Below, piece by piece: positions 15,474-25,317 of a stretch of DNA of 64,000 bases (its first letter is position 1; each line of letters starts with the position of its first letter). The notes beneath the pieces were generated by a model. That model was not told the DNA's origin and searched no databases. It saw only the letters and a list, made by a program, of their open reading frames with translations. The position numbers and the translations under genes were made by a program. The stretch covers positions 159,129-223,128 of the forward strand of contig NZ_QJRF01000077.1 in the NCBI RefSeq assembly GCF_013393345.1, written 5' to 3'. Source of the stretch: Pseudomonas taiwanensis (lineage in GTDB: Bacteria; Pseudomonadota; Gammaproteobacteria; Pseudomonadales; Pseudomonadaceae).

Positions 15474-16528
15474 TGAGCCAGACATCCTTCGATGCCAGCG
15501 CCTGGTTGCTGGAGCAGGTCAACGATGCCCTCGCCCGACGTGAACCGCTGCGCATCCAGGGCGGTGGCAGCAAGGCGAACCTCGGCCGCGCGGTGACTGG
15601 CGACCTGCTGGAGACTCGCGCGCACCGGGGTATCGTCACCTACGACCCCACCGAGCTGGTGGTGACGGTGCGCGCCGGCACGCCACTGGCAGAGCTGGAG
15701 CAGGCACTGGACGAGCAAGGTCAGCTGCTGGCCTGCGAACCACCTCACCTGGGTAGCAACGCGACTGTGGGCGGCATGGTCGCCGCCGGGCTGTCCGGCC
15801 CGCGCCGGCCCTGGGCGGGATCGGTGCGCGATTTCGTCCTCGGCACCCGGGTGATCTCCGGTGGCGGCAAGCACCTGCGCTTCGGTGGCGAGGTGATGAA
15901 GAACGTCGCCGGATACGACCTGTCGCGCCTGATGGCCGGCAGCTTCGGCTGCCTCGGCGTGCTCACGGAGGTCTCCCTCAAGGTCCTGCCCAAGCCACGC
16001 GCCGTGGCCAACTTGCGCCTGGCGGTGGACGTGGCGGATGCCCTGCGCCGGCTCGCCGAATGGGGTCAGCAGCCGTTGCCCATCAGCGCCGCCTGCCATG
16101 ACGGTGAGTTCCTGCACCTGCGCCTGGAGGGCGGCGAAGGCTCGGTGGCCGCCGCCCACGACCGACTTGGCTGCGAAAGCGTAGAGCCGGGTTTCTGGGA
16201 GGACCTCAAGGAGCAGCGCCTGCCCTTTTTCAGCGATAGCCGTCCGCTCTGGCGCATTTCCCTGCCCAACGACACGCCGGCTCTGGACCTGTCCGGCGCC
16301 CAACTGGTGGATTGGGGCGGTGCCCAGCGCTGGCTCAAGTCCGAAGCTCCCGCTGAGGAAATCCGCGCAGTCGTGAGCCGCAACGGCGGCCACGCCACCT
16401 GTTTCGACTCTTGCGACAGCCCTTTCCAGCCGCTGCCGGTGGCGCTGCTGCGCTATCACCGCCAGCTCAAGGCGCAACTGGACCCGCAGGGGATCTTTAA
16501 CCCCGGGCGGATGTACGCGGAAGTCTGA
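15473..16528 (+). CDS. glcE: GlcE, glycolate oxidase FAD-binding subunit
   Basis: 351 residues with one FAD_binding_4 domain: IQGGGSKANLG near residue 25, LGSNATVGGMVAAGLSGPRRPWAG, and the intact FAD loop FGGEVMKNVAGYDLSRLMAGSFG. That loop is the segment missing from the orphan paralogue at 423. The ATG overlaps the TGA of glcD in TGATG, so translation is coupled; the longer in-frame extension upstream is out-of-frame glcD sequence. The C-terminus LDPQGIFNPGRMY is typical. It acts with GlcD and GlcF. Confidence 0.95.
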   Translation: MSQTSFDASAWLLEQVNDALARREPLRIQGGGSKANLGRAVTGDLLETRAHRGIVTYDPTELVVTVRAGTPLAELEQALDEQGQLLACEPPHLGSNATVGGMVAAGLSGPRRPWAGSVRDFVLGTRVISGGGKHLRFGGEVMKNVAGYDLSRLMAGSFGCLGVLTEVSLKVLPKPRAVANLRLAVDVADALRRLAEWGQQPLPISAACHDGEFLHLRLEGGEGSVAAAHDRLGCESVEPGFWEDLKEQRLPFFSDSRPLWRISLPNDTPALDLSGAQLVDWGGAQRWLKSEAPAEEIRAVVSRNGGHATCFDSCDSPFQPLPVALLRYHRQLKAQLDPQGIFNPGRMYAEV

Positions 16529-16536
16529 GGCCGAAT

Positions 16537-17754
16537 ATGCAAACCCATCTGAGTGAACAGGCCCGCGCCCTGCCGCGCGGCGAAGAAGCCGAAGCCATCC
16601 TGCGCAGTTGCGTGCACTGCGGCTTCTGCAATGCCACCTGCCCCACCTATCAGCTGCTGGGCGACGAGCTGGACGGTCCGCGCGGACGCATCTACCTGAT
16701 GAAGCAGGTGCTGGAGGGCCATAAACCCAGTGCCAGCACCCTGCAGCACCTGGACCGCTGCCTGACCTGCCGCAATTGCGAGACCACCTGCCCCTCCGGC
16801 GTGCAGTACCACAACCTGCTGGATATCGGCCGCGCGGTGGTCGAAGAACATGTGCCGCGCCCCTTTACCGAGCGCATGCTGCGCGCCGGCCTGCGCGCAG
16901 TGGTGCCCCACGCTGGACTGTTCAAGGCAATGGTGCACACCGGAAACGCCTTCCGTCCGCTGCTGCCGGAGGCACTCAAGGCCAAGCTGCCGCGTGAGGT
17001 TCGCCCGGCCCGCCCACGCCCTGCCGTCCGCCACGCTCGCCACGTGCTGATGCTCGAAGGCTGCGTGCAACCGGGGCTTTCCCCCAACACCAATGCCGCC
17101 GCCGCCCGGGTGCTGGACCGCCTGGGTATTAGCGTCGAGCCAGCGCGTGAAGCGGGTTGCTGCGGCGCTGTGGACTATCACCTGAACGCCCAGGACGCCG
17201 GCCTCGACCGCGCCCGGCGCAATATCGACGCCTGGTGGCCGGCCATCGAGTCCGGTGCCGAGGCCATCATCCAGACCGCCAGCGGCTGCGGCGCCTTCGT
17301 CAAGGATTACGGCCATCTACTGAAGGATGACCCGCACTACGCCGCCAAGGCCGAGCGCGTCGCCCAACTGGCGAAAGACCTGGTGGAAGTATTGCGCGAT
17401 GCGCCGCTGGAAAGTCTCGGTATCCGCGGTGACCTGCGCCTGGCCTTCCACTGCCCCTGCACCCTGCAGCACGCGCAGAAGCTCGGCGGCGCGGTGGAAG
17501 GCGTACTCAGTCGGCTGGGCTTCCACCTGACGCCGGTACCCGACGGGCACCTCTGCTGCGGCTCAGCCGGTACCTACTCCATCACCCAGCCGGAACTGTC
17601 CCGGCAACTGCGCGACAACAAGCTCAACGCCCTGGAAAGCGGCCAGCCCCAGGTCATCGCCACCGCCAACATCGGCTGCCAGACGCACCTGGACGGCGCC
17701 GGCCGCACTTCAGTGCGGCACTGGATCGAGCTGGTGGACGAGGCCATGCACTGA
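16537..17754 (+). CDS. glcF: GlcF, glycolate oxidase iron-sulfur subunit
   Basis: 405 residues. Two ferredoxin-type 4Fe-4S motifs occur, CVHCGFCNATCP at residues 25-36 and CLTCRNCETTCP near residue 74. Two CCG domains follow (GCCGAVDYH and CCGSAGTYS), the heterodisulfide-reductase-like cysteine-rich repeats that bind additional redox cofactor and contact the membrane quinone. It starts 8 nt after glcE. The last subunit of the complex and normal in length. Confidence 0.95.
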   Translation: MQTHLSEQARALPRGEEAEAILRSCVHCGFCNATCPTYQLLGDELDGPRGRIYLMKQVLEGHKPSASTLQHLDRCLTCRNCETTCPSGVQYHNLLDIGRAVVEEHVPRPFTERMLRAGLRAVVPHAGLFKAMVHTGNAFRPLLPEALKAKLPREVRPARPRPAVRHARHVLMLEGCVQPGLSPNTNAAAARVLDRLGISVEPAREAGCCGAVDYHLNAQDAGLDRARRNIDAWWPAIESGAEAIIQTASGCGAFVKDYGHLLKDDPHYAAKAERVAQLAKDLVEVLRDAPLESLGIRGDLRLAFHCPCTLQHAQKLGGAVEGVLSRLGFHLTPVPDGHLCCGSAGTYSITQPELSRQLRDNKLNALESGQPQVIATANIGCQTHLDGAGRTSVRHWIELVDEAMH

Positions 17755-17761
17755 CACCTGC

Positions 17762-17817
17762 AGGAGCGAGCCTTCTCGCGAACGACCCAGAACAACTTCG
17801 CGAGCAAGCTCGCTCCT
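17762..17817. repeat. Pseudomonas REP inverted pair (REPIN-like)
   Basis: Two 21-nt REP units in inverted orientation, 17762-17782 and 17797-17817, separated by 14 nt. Both contain the pseudomonad GGAGCGAGC...CTCGCGAA core, and the arms differ at two positions. The pair fills most of the 106-bp gap between glcF and glcG. It can fold into a long hairpin in the transcript and may lower expression of the distal genes. Confidence 0.8.
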
Positions 17818-17860
17818 ACCCAGATCGAATCTACCTGCGAACTCAATTTGAGGATTAGCC

Positions 17861-18262
17861 ATGCAGCACAAAGCCATCCTGAGCCAGACCGAAGTCGCCC
17901 GCATTCTCGCGGCCGCCCGCACCGAGGCCGAAGCCAATCAGTGGAAGGTGTCCATAGCCGTCGTCGATGACGGTGGTCATCCGCTGGCCCTGGAGCGCCT
18001 TGACGGCTGCGCGCCAATTGGCGCCTACATTGCCACTGAAAAGGCCCGCACCGCCGCCCTCGGCCGCCGCGAATCCAAGAGCTACGAGGACTTGGTCAAC
18101 GGCGGGCGCAGCGCCTTCCTCTCCGCACCTTTGCTCACCTCATTGGAAGGCGGCGTACCCGTACTGGTGGACGGCCAGGTAGTCGGCGCCGTTGGTGTGT
18201 CCGGCGTCAAGGCCGACCAGGATGCCCAGATCGCCCATGCCGGCGCCCGGTGCCTGGCCTGA
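17861..18262 (+). CDS. glcG: GlcG/HbpS-like heme-degrading/binding family protein
   Basis: A 133-residue PF03928 protein: [21 protein letters not shown] near residue 28, [28 protein letters not shown] and the C-terminal [10 protein letters not shown], all standard for the GlcG family. Members are encoded in glc and other catabolic operons, and some bind heme or cobalamin; the exact role in glycolate metabolism is not established. It follows the REP pair and precedes malate synthase by 19 nt. Confidence 0.9.
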   Translation: MQHKAILSQTEVARILAAARTEAEANQWKVSIAVVDDGGHPLALERLDGCAPIGAYIATEKARTAALGRRESKSYEDLVNGGRSAFLSAPLLTSLEGGVPVLVDGQVVGAVGVSGVKADQDAQIAHAGARCLA

Positions 18263-18281
18263 CTTTCAACGGAGATACAGC

Positions 18282-20456
18282 ATGACCGAACACGTGAAGC
18301 GCCACCGCCTGCAGGTGGCTACCGAACTGGCCGCCTTCATCGACAACGAAGCGCTGCCGGGTACCGGCCTGGACCAGGAAACCTTCTGGCGGGACCTCGA
18401 TGCCCTGGTTCATGATCTGGCGCCAAAGAACCGCGCCCTCCTGGCCGAACGTGACCGCCTGCAAAGCGAACTGGACAACTGGCACCGAGCCAACCCAGGC
18501 CCGATCCATGATATGGCAGCCTATCGAGCCTTCCTCGGCGAGATCGGCTATCTGGTGGAGCAACCAGCGAAGGTGCAGGCCGCGACCACCAACGTCGACC
18601 CGGAACTGGCCGTACAGGCCGGTCCACAGCTGGTCGTACCCATGTCCAACCCGCGCTACGCGCTGAACGCCGCCAACGCACGCTGGGGCTCGCTCTACGA
18701 TGCACTCTACGGCACCGATGCCATCCCCGAGGACGGCGGTGCGGAGAAAGGTGCCGGCTACAACCCGATTCGCGGCGAGCGAGTGATCGCTTTTGCCCGC
18801 ACCTTCCTCGACCAGGCTGCGCCGCTGGCCGAAGGCTCCCATGCCGAGGCCAGCGGCTATCGGGTGGACGGCGGTCGGCTGCTCGTCAGCCTGGGGGATC
18901 GCCAGAGCGGACTGCGCGATCCCGAGCGTTTCATCGGCTATCAGGGTTCGGCCGACGTACCCAGCGCCATCCTGCTGAAGAACAATGGGCTGCACTTCGA
19001 AATCCAGATCGACGCCAACCACCCGATCGGCAAGACCGATGCCGCCGGGGTCAAGGATGTGCTGCTGGAGGCCGCCCTCAGCGCCATCATGGATTGCGAG
19101 GATTCGGTGGCCGCAGTGGATGCGGCAGACAAGGTGCAGGTCTACCGCAACTGGCTGGGCCTGATGAAGGGCGACCTCACCGAGGAAGTCAGCAAGGGCG
19201 GCAAGTCTTTCACCCGTCGCCTGAACGTCGACCGCAGCTACACCGCCGCCGATGGCACGGCCCGGAGCCTGCCGGGTCGCTCGCTGATGTTCGTGCGCAA
19301 TGTCGGCCACCTGATGACCAACCCGGCCATCCTCGATGGCGAAGGCCACGAAGTTCCCGAAGGCATCCTCGACGGCGTAATCACCACCCTCGCCTCCCTG
19401 CATGACCTGAAGGTCCGTCGCAACTCGCGGCGCGGCTCCATCTACATCGTCAAGCCGAAGATGCACGGCCCGGCTGAAGTGGCCTTCGCCGATGAACTCT
19501 TCGGCCGTGTCGAAGACCTGCTGGGCTTGCCGCGCCACACCTTGAAGATGGGCATCATGGACGAGGAGCGGCGCACCAGCGTCAACCTCCAGGCCTGTAT
19601 CGCCGCCGCCTCGGCGCGAGTGGCCTTCATCAACACCGGTTTCCTCGACCGCACCGGCGACGAGATGCACACCGCCATGGAAGCTGGCCCCATGCTGCGC
19701 AAGGGCGATATGAAATCCACCGCCTGGATTCAGGCCTATGAGCGCAATAACGTGCTGGTAGGCCTGGCCTGCGGCCTGCGCGGCCGCGCGCAGATCGGCA
19801 AGGGCATGTGGGCCATGCCGGACCTGATGGCGGCCATGCTGGCGCAGAAGATCGCCCATCCCAAGGCCGGCGCCAACACCGCCTGGGTGCCCTCTCCAAC
19901 CGCGGCTACCCTACACGCCTTGCATTACCACCAGGTGGATGTGCAGGAGGTGCAGCAGGAGCTGGAGCGCATCGATCTCGCCACCGAACGCGAAGGGTTG
20001 CTCACCGGCCTACTGACGGTGCCGGTGGCCGAGAAGCCCGACTGGAGCATCGATGCCATACGCGAGGAACTGGAGAACAATGCCCAGGGCCTGCTCGGCT
20101 ATGTAGTGCGCTGGGTGGAGCAAGGGGTCGGCTGCTCCAAGGTGCCGGACATCCACGACGTGGGCCTGATGGAAGACCGCGCCACCCTGCGCATCTCCAG
20201 CCAGCACATGGCCAACTGGTTACGCCATGGCGTGGTCAGCCGCGACCAGGTTCTTGAAGTGCTACAGCGCATGGCCAAGGTGGTTGACCAGCAGAACGCT
20301 AGCGACCCGAATTACAGGCCCATGGCGCCGGACTTCGACTCTTCCGTTGCCTTCCAGGCCGCTTGCGCGCTGGTCTTCGAAGGTTGCGCGCAATCCAGCG
20401 GCTATACCGAACCACTGCTGCATCGTTTCCGCTTGTCGTTCAAGAGCAGAAACTGA
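18282..20456 (+). CDS. glcB: Malate synthase G
   Basis: 724 residues, the typical length of isoform G. It converts glyoxylate and acetyl-CoA to malate, draining the product of glycolate oxidase. Visible signatures: [19 protein letters not shown], the acetyl-CoA-binding [58 protein letters not shown] (catalytic Arg/Glu region) and [15 protein letters not shown] 18282 follows CGGAGA; the longer frame from 18192 overlaps glcG and is not used. Last gene of the glc operon, closed by a hairpin at 20478. Confidence 0.95.
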   Translation: MTEHVKRHRLQVATELAAFIDNEALPGTGLDQETFWRDLDALVHDLAPKNRALLAERDRLQSELDNWHRANPGPIHDMAAYRAFLGEIGYLVEQPAKVQAATTNVDPELAVQAGPQLVVPMSNPRYALNAANARWGSLYDALYGTDAIPEDGGAEKGAGYNPIRGERVIAFARTFLDQAAPLAEGSHAEASGYRVDGGRLLVSLGDRQSGLRDPERFIGYQGSADVPSAILLKNNGLHFEIQIDANHPIGKTDAAGVKDVLLEAALSAIMDCEDSVAAVDAADKVQVYRNWLGLMKGDLTEEVSKGGKSFTRRLNVDRSYTAADGTARSLPGRSLMFVRNVGHLMTNPAILDGEGHEVPEGILDGVITTLASLHDLKVRRNSRRGSIYIVKPKMHGPAEVAFADELFGRVEDLLGLPRHTLKMGIMDEERRTSVNLQACIAAASARVAFINTGFLDRTGDEMHTAMEAGPMLRKGDMKSTAWIQAYERNNVLVGLACGLRGRAQIGKGMWAMPDLMAAMLAQKIAHPKAGANTAWVPSPTAATLHALHYHQVDVQEVQQELERIDLATEREGLLTGLLTVPVAEKPDWSIDAIREELENNAQGLLGYVVRWVEQGVGCSKVPDIHDVGLMEDRATLRISSQHMANWLRHGVVSRDQVLEVLQRMAKVVDQQNASDPNYRPMAPDFDSSVAFQAACALVFEGCAQSSGYTEPLLHRFRLSFKSRN

Positions 20457-20477
20457 CCTTCTCGCACCAAGCCGGCA

Positions 20478-20504
20478 AAGCCATCCGTTATTCATGGATG
20501 GCTT
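20478..20504. terminator. Hairpin between glcB and the convergent MFS gene
   Basis: Arms AAGCCATCC and GGATGGCTT (9 bp) with a 9-nt loop. A weak T-stretch (CTTTT) follows on the plus strand 11 nt later. It probably terminates glcB and, in reverse, the MFS gene. Confidence 0.55.
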
Positions 20505-20526
20505 GCCCCCTCCGCTTTTACCACCT

Positions 20527-21717
20527 TCAGTCCCGCACCGGCTTAGTCCCGGACGGCCAGAGTGCCGTGCCTGCCAGCAGTACCGCCAGTACCCAGAACG
20601 GTACTGTTGAGCCGATGCCGAGCAGCAGCGTCCCGGCCAATGGGCCGACCACGATGCCAAGCCCCTGCATTACCCCGATCGAACCCGCCGCTGCCCCCTG
20701 TTCGTGAGGCTCCACCGCATTCGTCGCCAGGGCCGCGAAGGCCGGGAACAACCAGCCCATGCCTAGGGCGGAAATAAAGAAGCTGACAGCAAGCAACATG
20801 GCCGAAGAAGTCAGAGCGGTCATGAAAAAACCTGCCGCCGCAACCAAGCCGCCGATGCGGATGAGCCGCTGCGCCGACCAGCCTAGGCGACGCACCAGCA
20901 ATTGCGCCAGGATCATAGCGATACCGGTCAGCGTCAGCGCGAGGCTGGCGGCCCTGGCTGCGGAAACCGGCTCTAGGTGCAAGCGGTCAAGGGCATAGAA
21001 ACCCGCGGTCATCTGCGCGGCACCTATGGCACTCACCACGACCAGACAGACCGTCATGGCCCGGCGCAAGCGAGGATCGGCCAAGCGCAGAGACACCTTG
21101 CTGCGGTGGCGCGGGTGCTCATGACGCGGCAAGGTGTACCACAGGGCAAAAAAGCCGATTACAGGCAGCAACGCGGTGACATAAAGCGGCAAGGTCAGGT
21201 TGGATTGCGCCAGCAGGCCAGCCAGGGCCGGGCCAGCCACCATGCCGAAGGCGCCGGAGGCGCCCAGAGCCGCCAATGCTCCGGCCCGTTCGGCCGGGGC
21301 GTAGTGATCGGCGATCAGGGCCTGGGCCGTGGTAGGGATCGCAGAATAGAAAGCACCGACCGCGCCCCGGGTGAGCACCAGCCCGATGAATGCCAGTAAC
21401 GCCGGAGGCAGCAGGCGCAGCGACAGAACGATGACCGCGCACATGCTCCAGTACGCCAAAATCACGCCTGCTGCGCCCAGCAGCAGGGTATGCCGGCGTC
21501 CGTGGCGGTCGGCCATCGCGCCCCAGAACCGGGCCAGCAGCATCCACAGGATGCCACCCAGGGTGACGGCAAAGCCCGCCTGCCAGGGTTGCAGGCCGAG
21601 CAGGCGCGAGATCGGACCGGCCAGGGAGACGAACGAGACCACGGCCATGGTGCAGGCCATGTTGGCGAACAGCAAGGGTGGCAGGGACAGTGCAGCGGGA
21701 GCCGAAGTTTCGCTCAT
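20527..21717 (-). CDS. MFS transporter (drug/siderophore-efflux-like, 12 TM)
   Basis: A 396-residue major facilitator. The signature loop RFWGAMADRHGRRHTLLLG follows TM2, and RGAVGAFYSAIPTTAQALIADHYAPAERAGALA lies at TM4-TM5, the pattern of the TetA/multidrug efflux group (DHA1). ATG 21717 has AGGA 8 nt upstream; the extension to 21795 abuts the chemoreceptor stop and is not used. It is downstream of the chemoreceptor gene on the minus strand (77-nt gap) and convergent with glcB. Substrate unknown. Confidence 0.82.
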   Translation of the reverse strand: MSETSAPAALSLPPLLFANMACTMAVVSFVSLAGPISRLLGLQPWQAGFAVTLGGILWMLLARFWGAMADRHGRRHTLLLGAAGVILAYWSMCAVIVLSLRLLPPALLAFIGLVLTRGAVGAFYSAIPTTAQALIADHYAPAERAGALAALGASGAFGMVAGPALAGLLAQSNLTLPLYVTALLPVIGFFALWYTLPRHEHPRHRSKVSLRLADPRLRRAMTVCLVVVSAIGAAQMTAGFYALDRLHLEPVSAARAASLALTLTGIAMILAQLLVRRLGWSAQRLIRIGGLVAAAGFFMTALTSSAMLLAVSFFISALGMGWLFPAFAALATNAVEPHEQGAAAGSIGVMQGLGIVVGPLAGTLLLGIGSTVPFWVLAVLLAGTALWPSGTKPVRD

Positions 21718-21794
21718 CAGTTGGATCCTGTTTTGGGCTTCTGCGTCCGCCACATCACAGACAAGCCGAGGGCGCGGAGGCGTCACGTGAGTCA

Positions 21795-23822
21795 TCAGAT
21801 GCGGAAAGTTCCGATCACCTGTTGAAGATTCCCCACTTGTCCGAGCAATTCCTCACTGGCTTGCTCGGCACGGGCTGCGTCCTTGGCAGTTCGTTCGCCC
21901 ACCTGACTGATCCCCACCAGGTTCTTGTCGATGTCCTGGGACACCGCAGTCTGCTGCTCGGCCGCCGCAGCGATCTGCTGGCTCTGGTCGACAATGGTGC
22001 CGATGGCGCCAAGGATGTTGTCCAGCGCCGCCTCCACATGGTCGGCCTGACTGGCGGTTGCCCCGGCCATCTGGTGGCTCTCGCCCATGGCCTTGACCGT
22101 TGCACCAACCCGGTTACGCAGGTTGACGATCATCTGCTCGATCTCGGTGGTGGACTGCTGAGTGCGCTGGGCGAGAGTACGCACTTCGTCCGCCACCACC
22201 GCGAATCCACGCCCCTGCTCTCCCGCTCGCGCCGCCTCGATAGCGGCATTGAGTGCCAGCAGATTGGTCTGTTCGGCGATGCTCTTGATCACGTCCAGCA
22301 CCTGGCCTATGGCATTGCTGTCGGCAGCCAGCTGATTGATGACCAACATCGACTTGTCGATCTCCCCCGCCAAGGCCTGGATGTTCTCTACCTGACGACG
22401 AACCATGCCACGCCCGCGCACAGTCTCGTCATTGGCGCTGCGGGCACAGTCAGCAGCGGCCACGGCGCTACGTGCCACTTCCTGGGCCGTGGCGGACAGT
22501 TGGTTCATGGCCGCAGCAACCTGTTCGAGCTGGCCACGTTGCTCAGCCACGGCTCGAGAGCTGGCGGCCGAGACTGACTGCACCAACTCGGTCTGCTGAC
22601 CGACCTGCAGGGCAACACCACTGACTCGGCGGATTAGGTCCTGGATCTGCCCCACAGTGCCGTTGAAGATCGTTCCCAAGTCAGCCAATTCGTCGCGGCT
22701 GTCGCCATGGAAGCTTGCCGTCATGTCACCGGCCGCCACCTTGTGCATGACCCTCCCCAACTGGCCGAGAACGCCACGAGTAGAGAGGTAGAAGGCACTA
22801 TAGAGGTAGAGGATCAGCAAGAAGATCGCCGCCAAAGTTGCCAGCAGCAATGTCATTTGCCGACGGGCCTCGGCGACGCGCGCCTCGAGCTCTTCGCCAA
22901 GGACATTTAGCGCAATTACACCTAGGCGCTGACTGGCCTGGCTGAACCCGGCCATTTGGTCGAAGAAGGATGTCCACGGCGTCTTCAGTTCTGCGGCATT
23001 CAGGACTTGCTCATCCACCAGCATACGGGCGCCGGTCAGGCCATTGAGACTCTCACCTACCGCGTGAGCGAGATCCTGGTAGCCCTTGGCGCTCGCCAAC
23101 AAATCCTCGGTCTTGAGTCCGTACTCACCACCCAGCTGCCCCAGTTCGACCACCAAGTTGTCGAGCAGAATGGTGTCGTTGGAACTGAGGAAGCCCTGGC
23201 CTAGCGCCGCCGCGCCCTGCGCACGGGCACTGTTCAGAAGTTGCATCGCCTTTGGTGCGGTGATGCTGACCAACTCGGCCACCTGGCGCACAAGTGGCTG
23301 CGGATCCTGGCTGAGACCGACCTGAGCTACCAGGTAGATCAGGAACAGCTCGCAACGCTTGGCCAGCTGACCTGCGAGCTCCATTTTAGGAGCACCGCCA
23401 TCAGCCCCGGCCAAACGCTGCAACCCTTCCCGCAGCTCATCTCGCTTCTGCCCGAACATGCCCGCCTGCTCGAGATCTGCGCCGCTCCATTCAAGTCGTT
23501 GCGCCAGTTCCACCGCACGAGCCTCGGCCGCACGAATGCGTTGATCGATATCACTGTTCTTGTTCACCTGGCTGACCCGCACTCGAATCAGGGTGAGGTC
23601 CTTCAGCTGGTCCAGTTGGTACTGCAGTTCGAGAGCCTGCTCCACCAGCGGCAGGCTACCCAGCAAGGCGCTGGCGTCGCTCCACTGGCGCTGGGCATCA
23701 CGCACCAGGTAGTAGTTGGTGCCCAACAAAGGCACGAAGAACAGGGCGCTGATCAGGCTGAACTTCATGGCGAAGCTCAGACGATTCATCAGCAGTATCC
23801 CGGGATTCAACACAACCTTCAT
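21795..23822 (-). CDS. Methyl-accepting chemotaxis protein
   Basis: 675 residues. A first TM segment lies near residues 15-35 ([19 protein letters not shown]), followed by a large periplasmic four-helix sensor of about 290 residues, a second TM ([21 protein letters not shown]), HAMP, and a cytoplasmic signalling domain with the invariant hairpin [28 protein letters not shown] 23822 has GAGGG 7 nt upstream and gives the pseudomonad-style N-terminus with [10 protein letters not shown]; a TTG at 23849 is unlikely. The sensor should direct taxis toward or away from a ligand. It is divergent from a thiolase, with a recurrent operator between them, so the ligand is probably a compound degraded by this cluster. 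Confidence 0.9.
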   Translation of the reverse strand: MKVVLNPGILLMNRLSFAMKFSLISALFFVPLLGTNYYLVRDAQRQWSDASALLGSLPLVEQALELQYQLDQLKDLTLIRVRVSQVNKNSDIDQRIRAAEARAVELAQRLEWSGADLEQAGMFGQKRDELREGLQRLAGADGGAPKMELAGQLAKRCELFLIYLVAQVGLSQDPQPLVRQVAELVSITAPKAMQLLNSARAQGAAALGQGFLSSNDTILLDNLVVELGQLGGEYGLKTEDLLASAKGYQDLAHAVGESLNGLTGARMLVDEQVLNAAELKTPWTSFFDQMAGFSQASQRLGVIALNVLGEELEARVAEARRQMTLLLATLAAIFLLILYLYSAFYLSTRGVLGQLGRVMHKVAAGDMTASFHGDSRDELADLGTIFNGTVGQIQDLIRRVSGVALQVGQQTELVQSVSAASSRAVAEQRGQLEQVAAAMNQLSATAQEVARSAVAAADCARSANDETVRGRGMVRRQVENIQALAGEIDKSMLVINQLAADSNAIGQVLDVIKSIAEQTNLLALNAAIEAARAGEQGRGFAVVADEVRTLAQRTQQSTTEIEQMIVNLRNRVGATVKAMGESHQMAGATASQADHVEAALDNILGAIGTIVDQSQQIAAAAEQQTAVSQDIDKNLVGISQVGERTAKDAARAEQASEELLGQVGNLQQVIGTFRI

Positions 23823-23903
23823 CACGATGCCCTCATTGTTCTTGTTCAAGTGGCGTGGGTTGCAAGCCTCGGCGCTGGCAATGCCAACGGCGAATGCGAA
23901 ATA

Positions 23904-23926
23904 ATAACTGACTAGTAGTTATCTTT
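23904..23926. promoter_or_regulatory. Recurrent 23-bp operator, site 5
   Basis: Left half ATAACTGAC (perfect), spacer TAGTA, right half GTTATCTTT (weak). A tighter overlapping palindrome ATAACT-N7-AGTTAT is also present. It lies 30 bp before the thiolase start and 81 bp before the chemoreceptor start. Confidence 0.5.
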
Positions 23927-23956
23927 ACAGCATGACGCCAAGCATGAGGAACGAAG

Positions 23957-25144
23957 ATGAGCGAGCATGAAGTGGTAATCGTCAGCGGGGTTCGCACTGC
24001 GATCGGGGATTTCGGCGGCAGCCTGAAAGACCTACCGCCAACGGAACTGGGCGCCCTGGTGACAGAGGAAGCCCTGCGTCGAGCCGGCGTATCTGGCGAA
24101 GAAGTAGACCATGTGGTGTTCGGCAACGTGATCCACAGCGAAGCCCGGGACATGTACCTCAGCCGGGTAGTGGCCATGCAGGCTGGAATCGGCCATCAGG
24201 TTCCTGCCCTGACGCTGAACCGCCTGTGCGGTTCGGGCCTGCAGGCGATCATTAGCGCTGCTCAGGGCATCCTCCTTGGCGACAGCAAGGTCGCTGTGGC
24301 CGGCGGCGCGGAGAATATGAGCCGCGCACCCTACTCCAGCGCTACCAATCGATTTGGAGCGCGCATGGGTGATGTAAAGCTGACCGACATGCTTACCGGC
24401 GCGCTCACCGACCCTTTCCACAATGTTCACATGGGAATCACCGCGGAGAATGTCGGCAAAGCCCACAGCATCTCCCGCGAGGAGCAGGACGCCCTGGCAC
24501 TGGAGTCCCATCGTCGAGCAGCCCTTGCCATTGAGCAGGGTCACTTCCGCGAGCAGATCCTGCCGATCACCCTGAAAGCCCGAAAAGGTACGGTGCAGTT
24601 CGACACCGACGAGCACGTGCGCCGCGATGCTTCGCCGGACGACTTCACCAAGTTGAAACCTGTATTTGATCGTCAGTTCGGCAGCGTCACTGCTGGCAAC
24701 GCTTCCGGACTGAACGATGGTGCCGCCGCGCTCGTGCTGATGGAGCGCGCCACCGCCGAGCGCCGAGGCATCAAGCCGTTGGCTCGCATCCTCTCGTATG
24801 GCCATGCCGGGGTGGACCCGTTGCAGATGGGCATCGGCCCGGTGCCGGCCTCGCGCCAGGCACTGGAACGCGCTGGCCTCAGCATTGCCGACCTTGACCT
24901 GATCGAAGCAAACGAAGCCTTCGCCGCCCAGGCATGTGCCGTCACCCGCGAACTGGGCCTGGACCCAACCAGGGTCAATCCCAATGGCTCGGGCATCTCC
25001 CTTGGCCACCCGATAGGCGCCACCGGCGCCATCATCGCCATCAAGGCCATCTACGAGTTGCAACGCACTGGCGGACGCTACGCCCTGGTAACCATGTGCA
25101 TCGGCGGCGGCCAGGGCATTGCCGTGGTACTCGAACGCCTCTGA
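23957..25144 (+). CDS. Acetyl-CoA acetyltransferase / beta-ketothiolase
   Basis: 395 residues, standard for biosynthetic/degradative thiolases. The nucleophile is Cys91 in LNRLCGSGLQAI; later motifs are NEAFAAQACA, the His of GSGISLGHPIGATG, and the second catalytic Cys in CIGGGQG. It cleaves 3-ketoacyl-CoA to acetyl-CoA and a shortened acyl-CoA (or the reverse). The start has GAGGAA 5-8 nt upstream. Monocistronic, with a strong terminator. It is distinct from the SCPx-type thiolase at 36423, so the cluster has one conventional and one lipid-thiolase-type enzyme. Confidence 0.93.
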   Translation: MSEHEVVIVSGVRTAIGDFGGSLKDLPPTELGALVTEEALRRAGVSGEEVDHVVFGNVIHSEARDMYLSRVVAMQAGIGHQVPALTLNRLCGSGLQAIISAAQGILLGDSKVAVAGGAENMSRAPYSSATNRFGARMGDVKLTDMLTGALTDPFHNVHMGITAENVGKAHSISREEQDALALESHRRAALAIEQGHFREQILPITLKARKGTVQFDTDEHVRRDASPDDFTKLKPVFDRQFGSVTAGNASGLNDGAAALVLMERATAERRGIKPLARILSYGHAGVDPLQMGIGPVPASRQALERAGLSIADLDLIEANEAFAAQACAVTRELGLDPTRVNPNGSGISLGHPIGATGAIIAIKAIYELQRTGGRYALVTMCIGGGQGIAVVLERL

Positions 25145-25164
25145 AGGCTTCCCTCCGGATCAGA

Positions 25165-25195
25165 GAACCGGCCCTTGTGGCCGGTTCTTCTTTTT
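25165..25195 (+). terminator. Rho-independent terminator of the thiolase gene
   Basis: Perfect 9-bp arms GAACCGGCC and GGCCGGTTC with a 5-nt loop, followed by TTCTTTTT. Confidence 0.9.
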
Positions 25196-25209
25196 CGGCT
25201 CACAAACAA

Positions 25210-25232
25210 ATAACTGACAGATATTCATTTAT
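25210..25232. promoter_or_regulatory. Recurrent 23-bp operator, site 6
   Basis: Left half ATAACTGAC (perfect), spacer AGATA, right half TTCATTTAT. It lies 85 bp upstream of the amidohydrolase at 25318 and just after the thiolase terminator. Confidence 0.55.
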
Positions 25233-25317
25233 TGATCTAAATCAAGAGCCGCGAGAATCCGTCGGAATGTAATGGCTGCGGGCCTTCGACCCAACCACAA
25301 CAACCGAGGATCAGCGC

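Noticed and set aside
15026-16477. 483-codon minus-strand frame antisense to glcD/glcE
   Set aside because: Shadow of glcE and glcD; no family motif and no ribosome site.
18207-19859. 550-codon minus-strand frame antisense to malate synthase G
   Set aside because: Opposite strand of a certain gene, with shadow-type composition and no recognisable motif.
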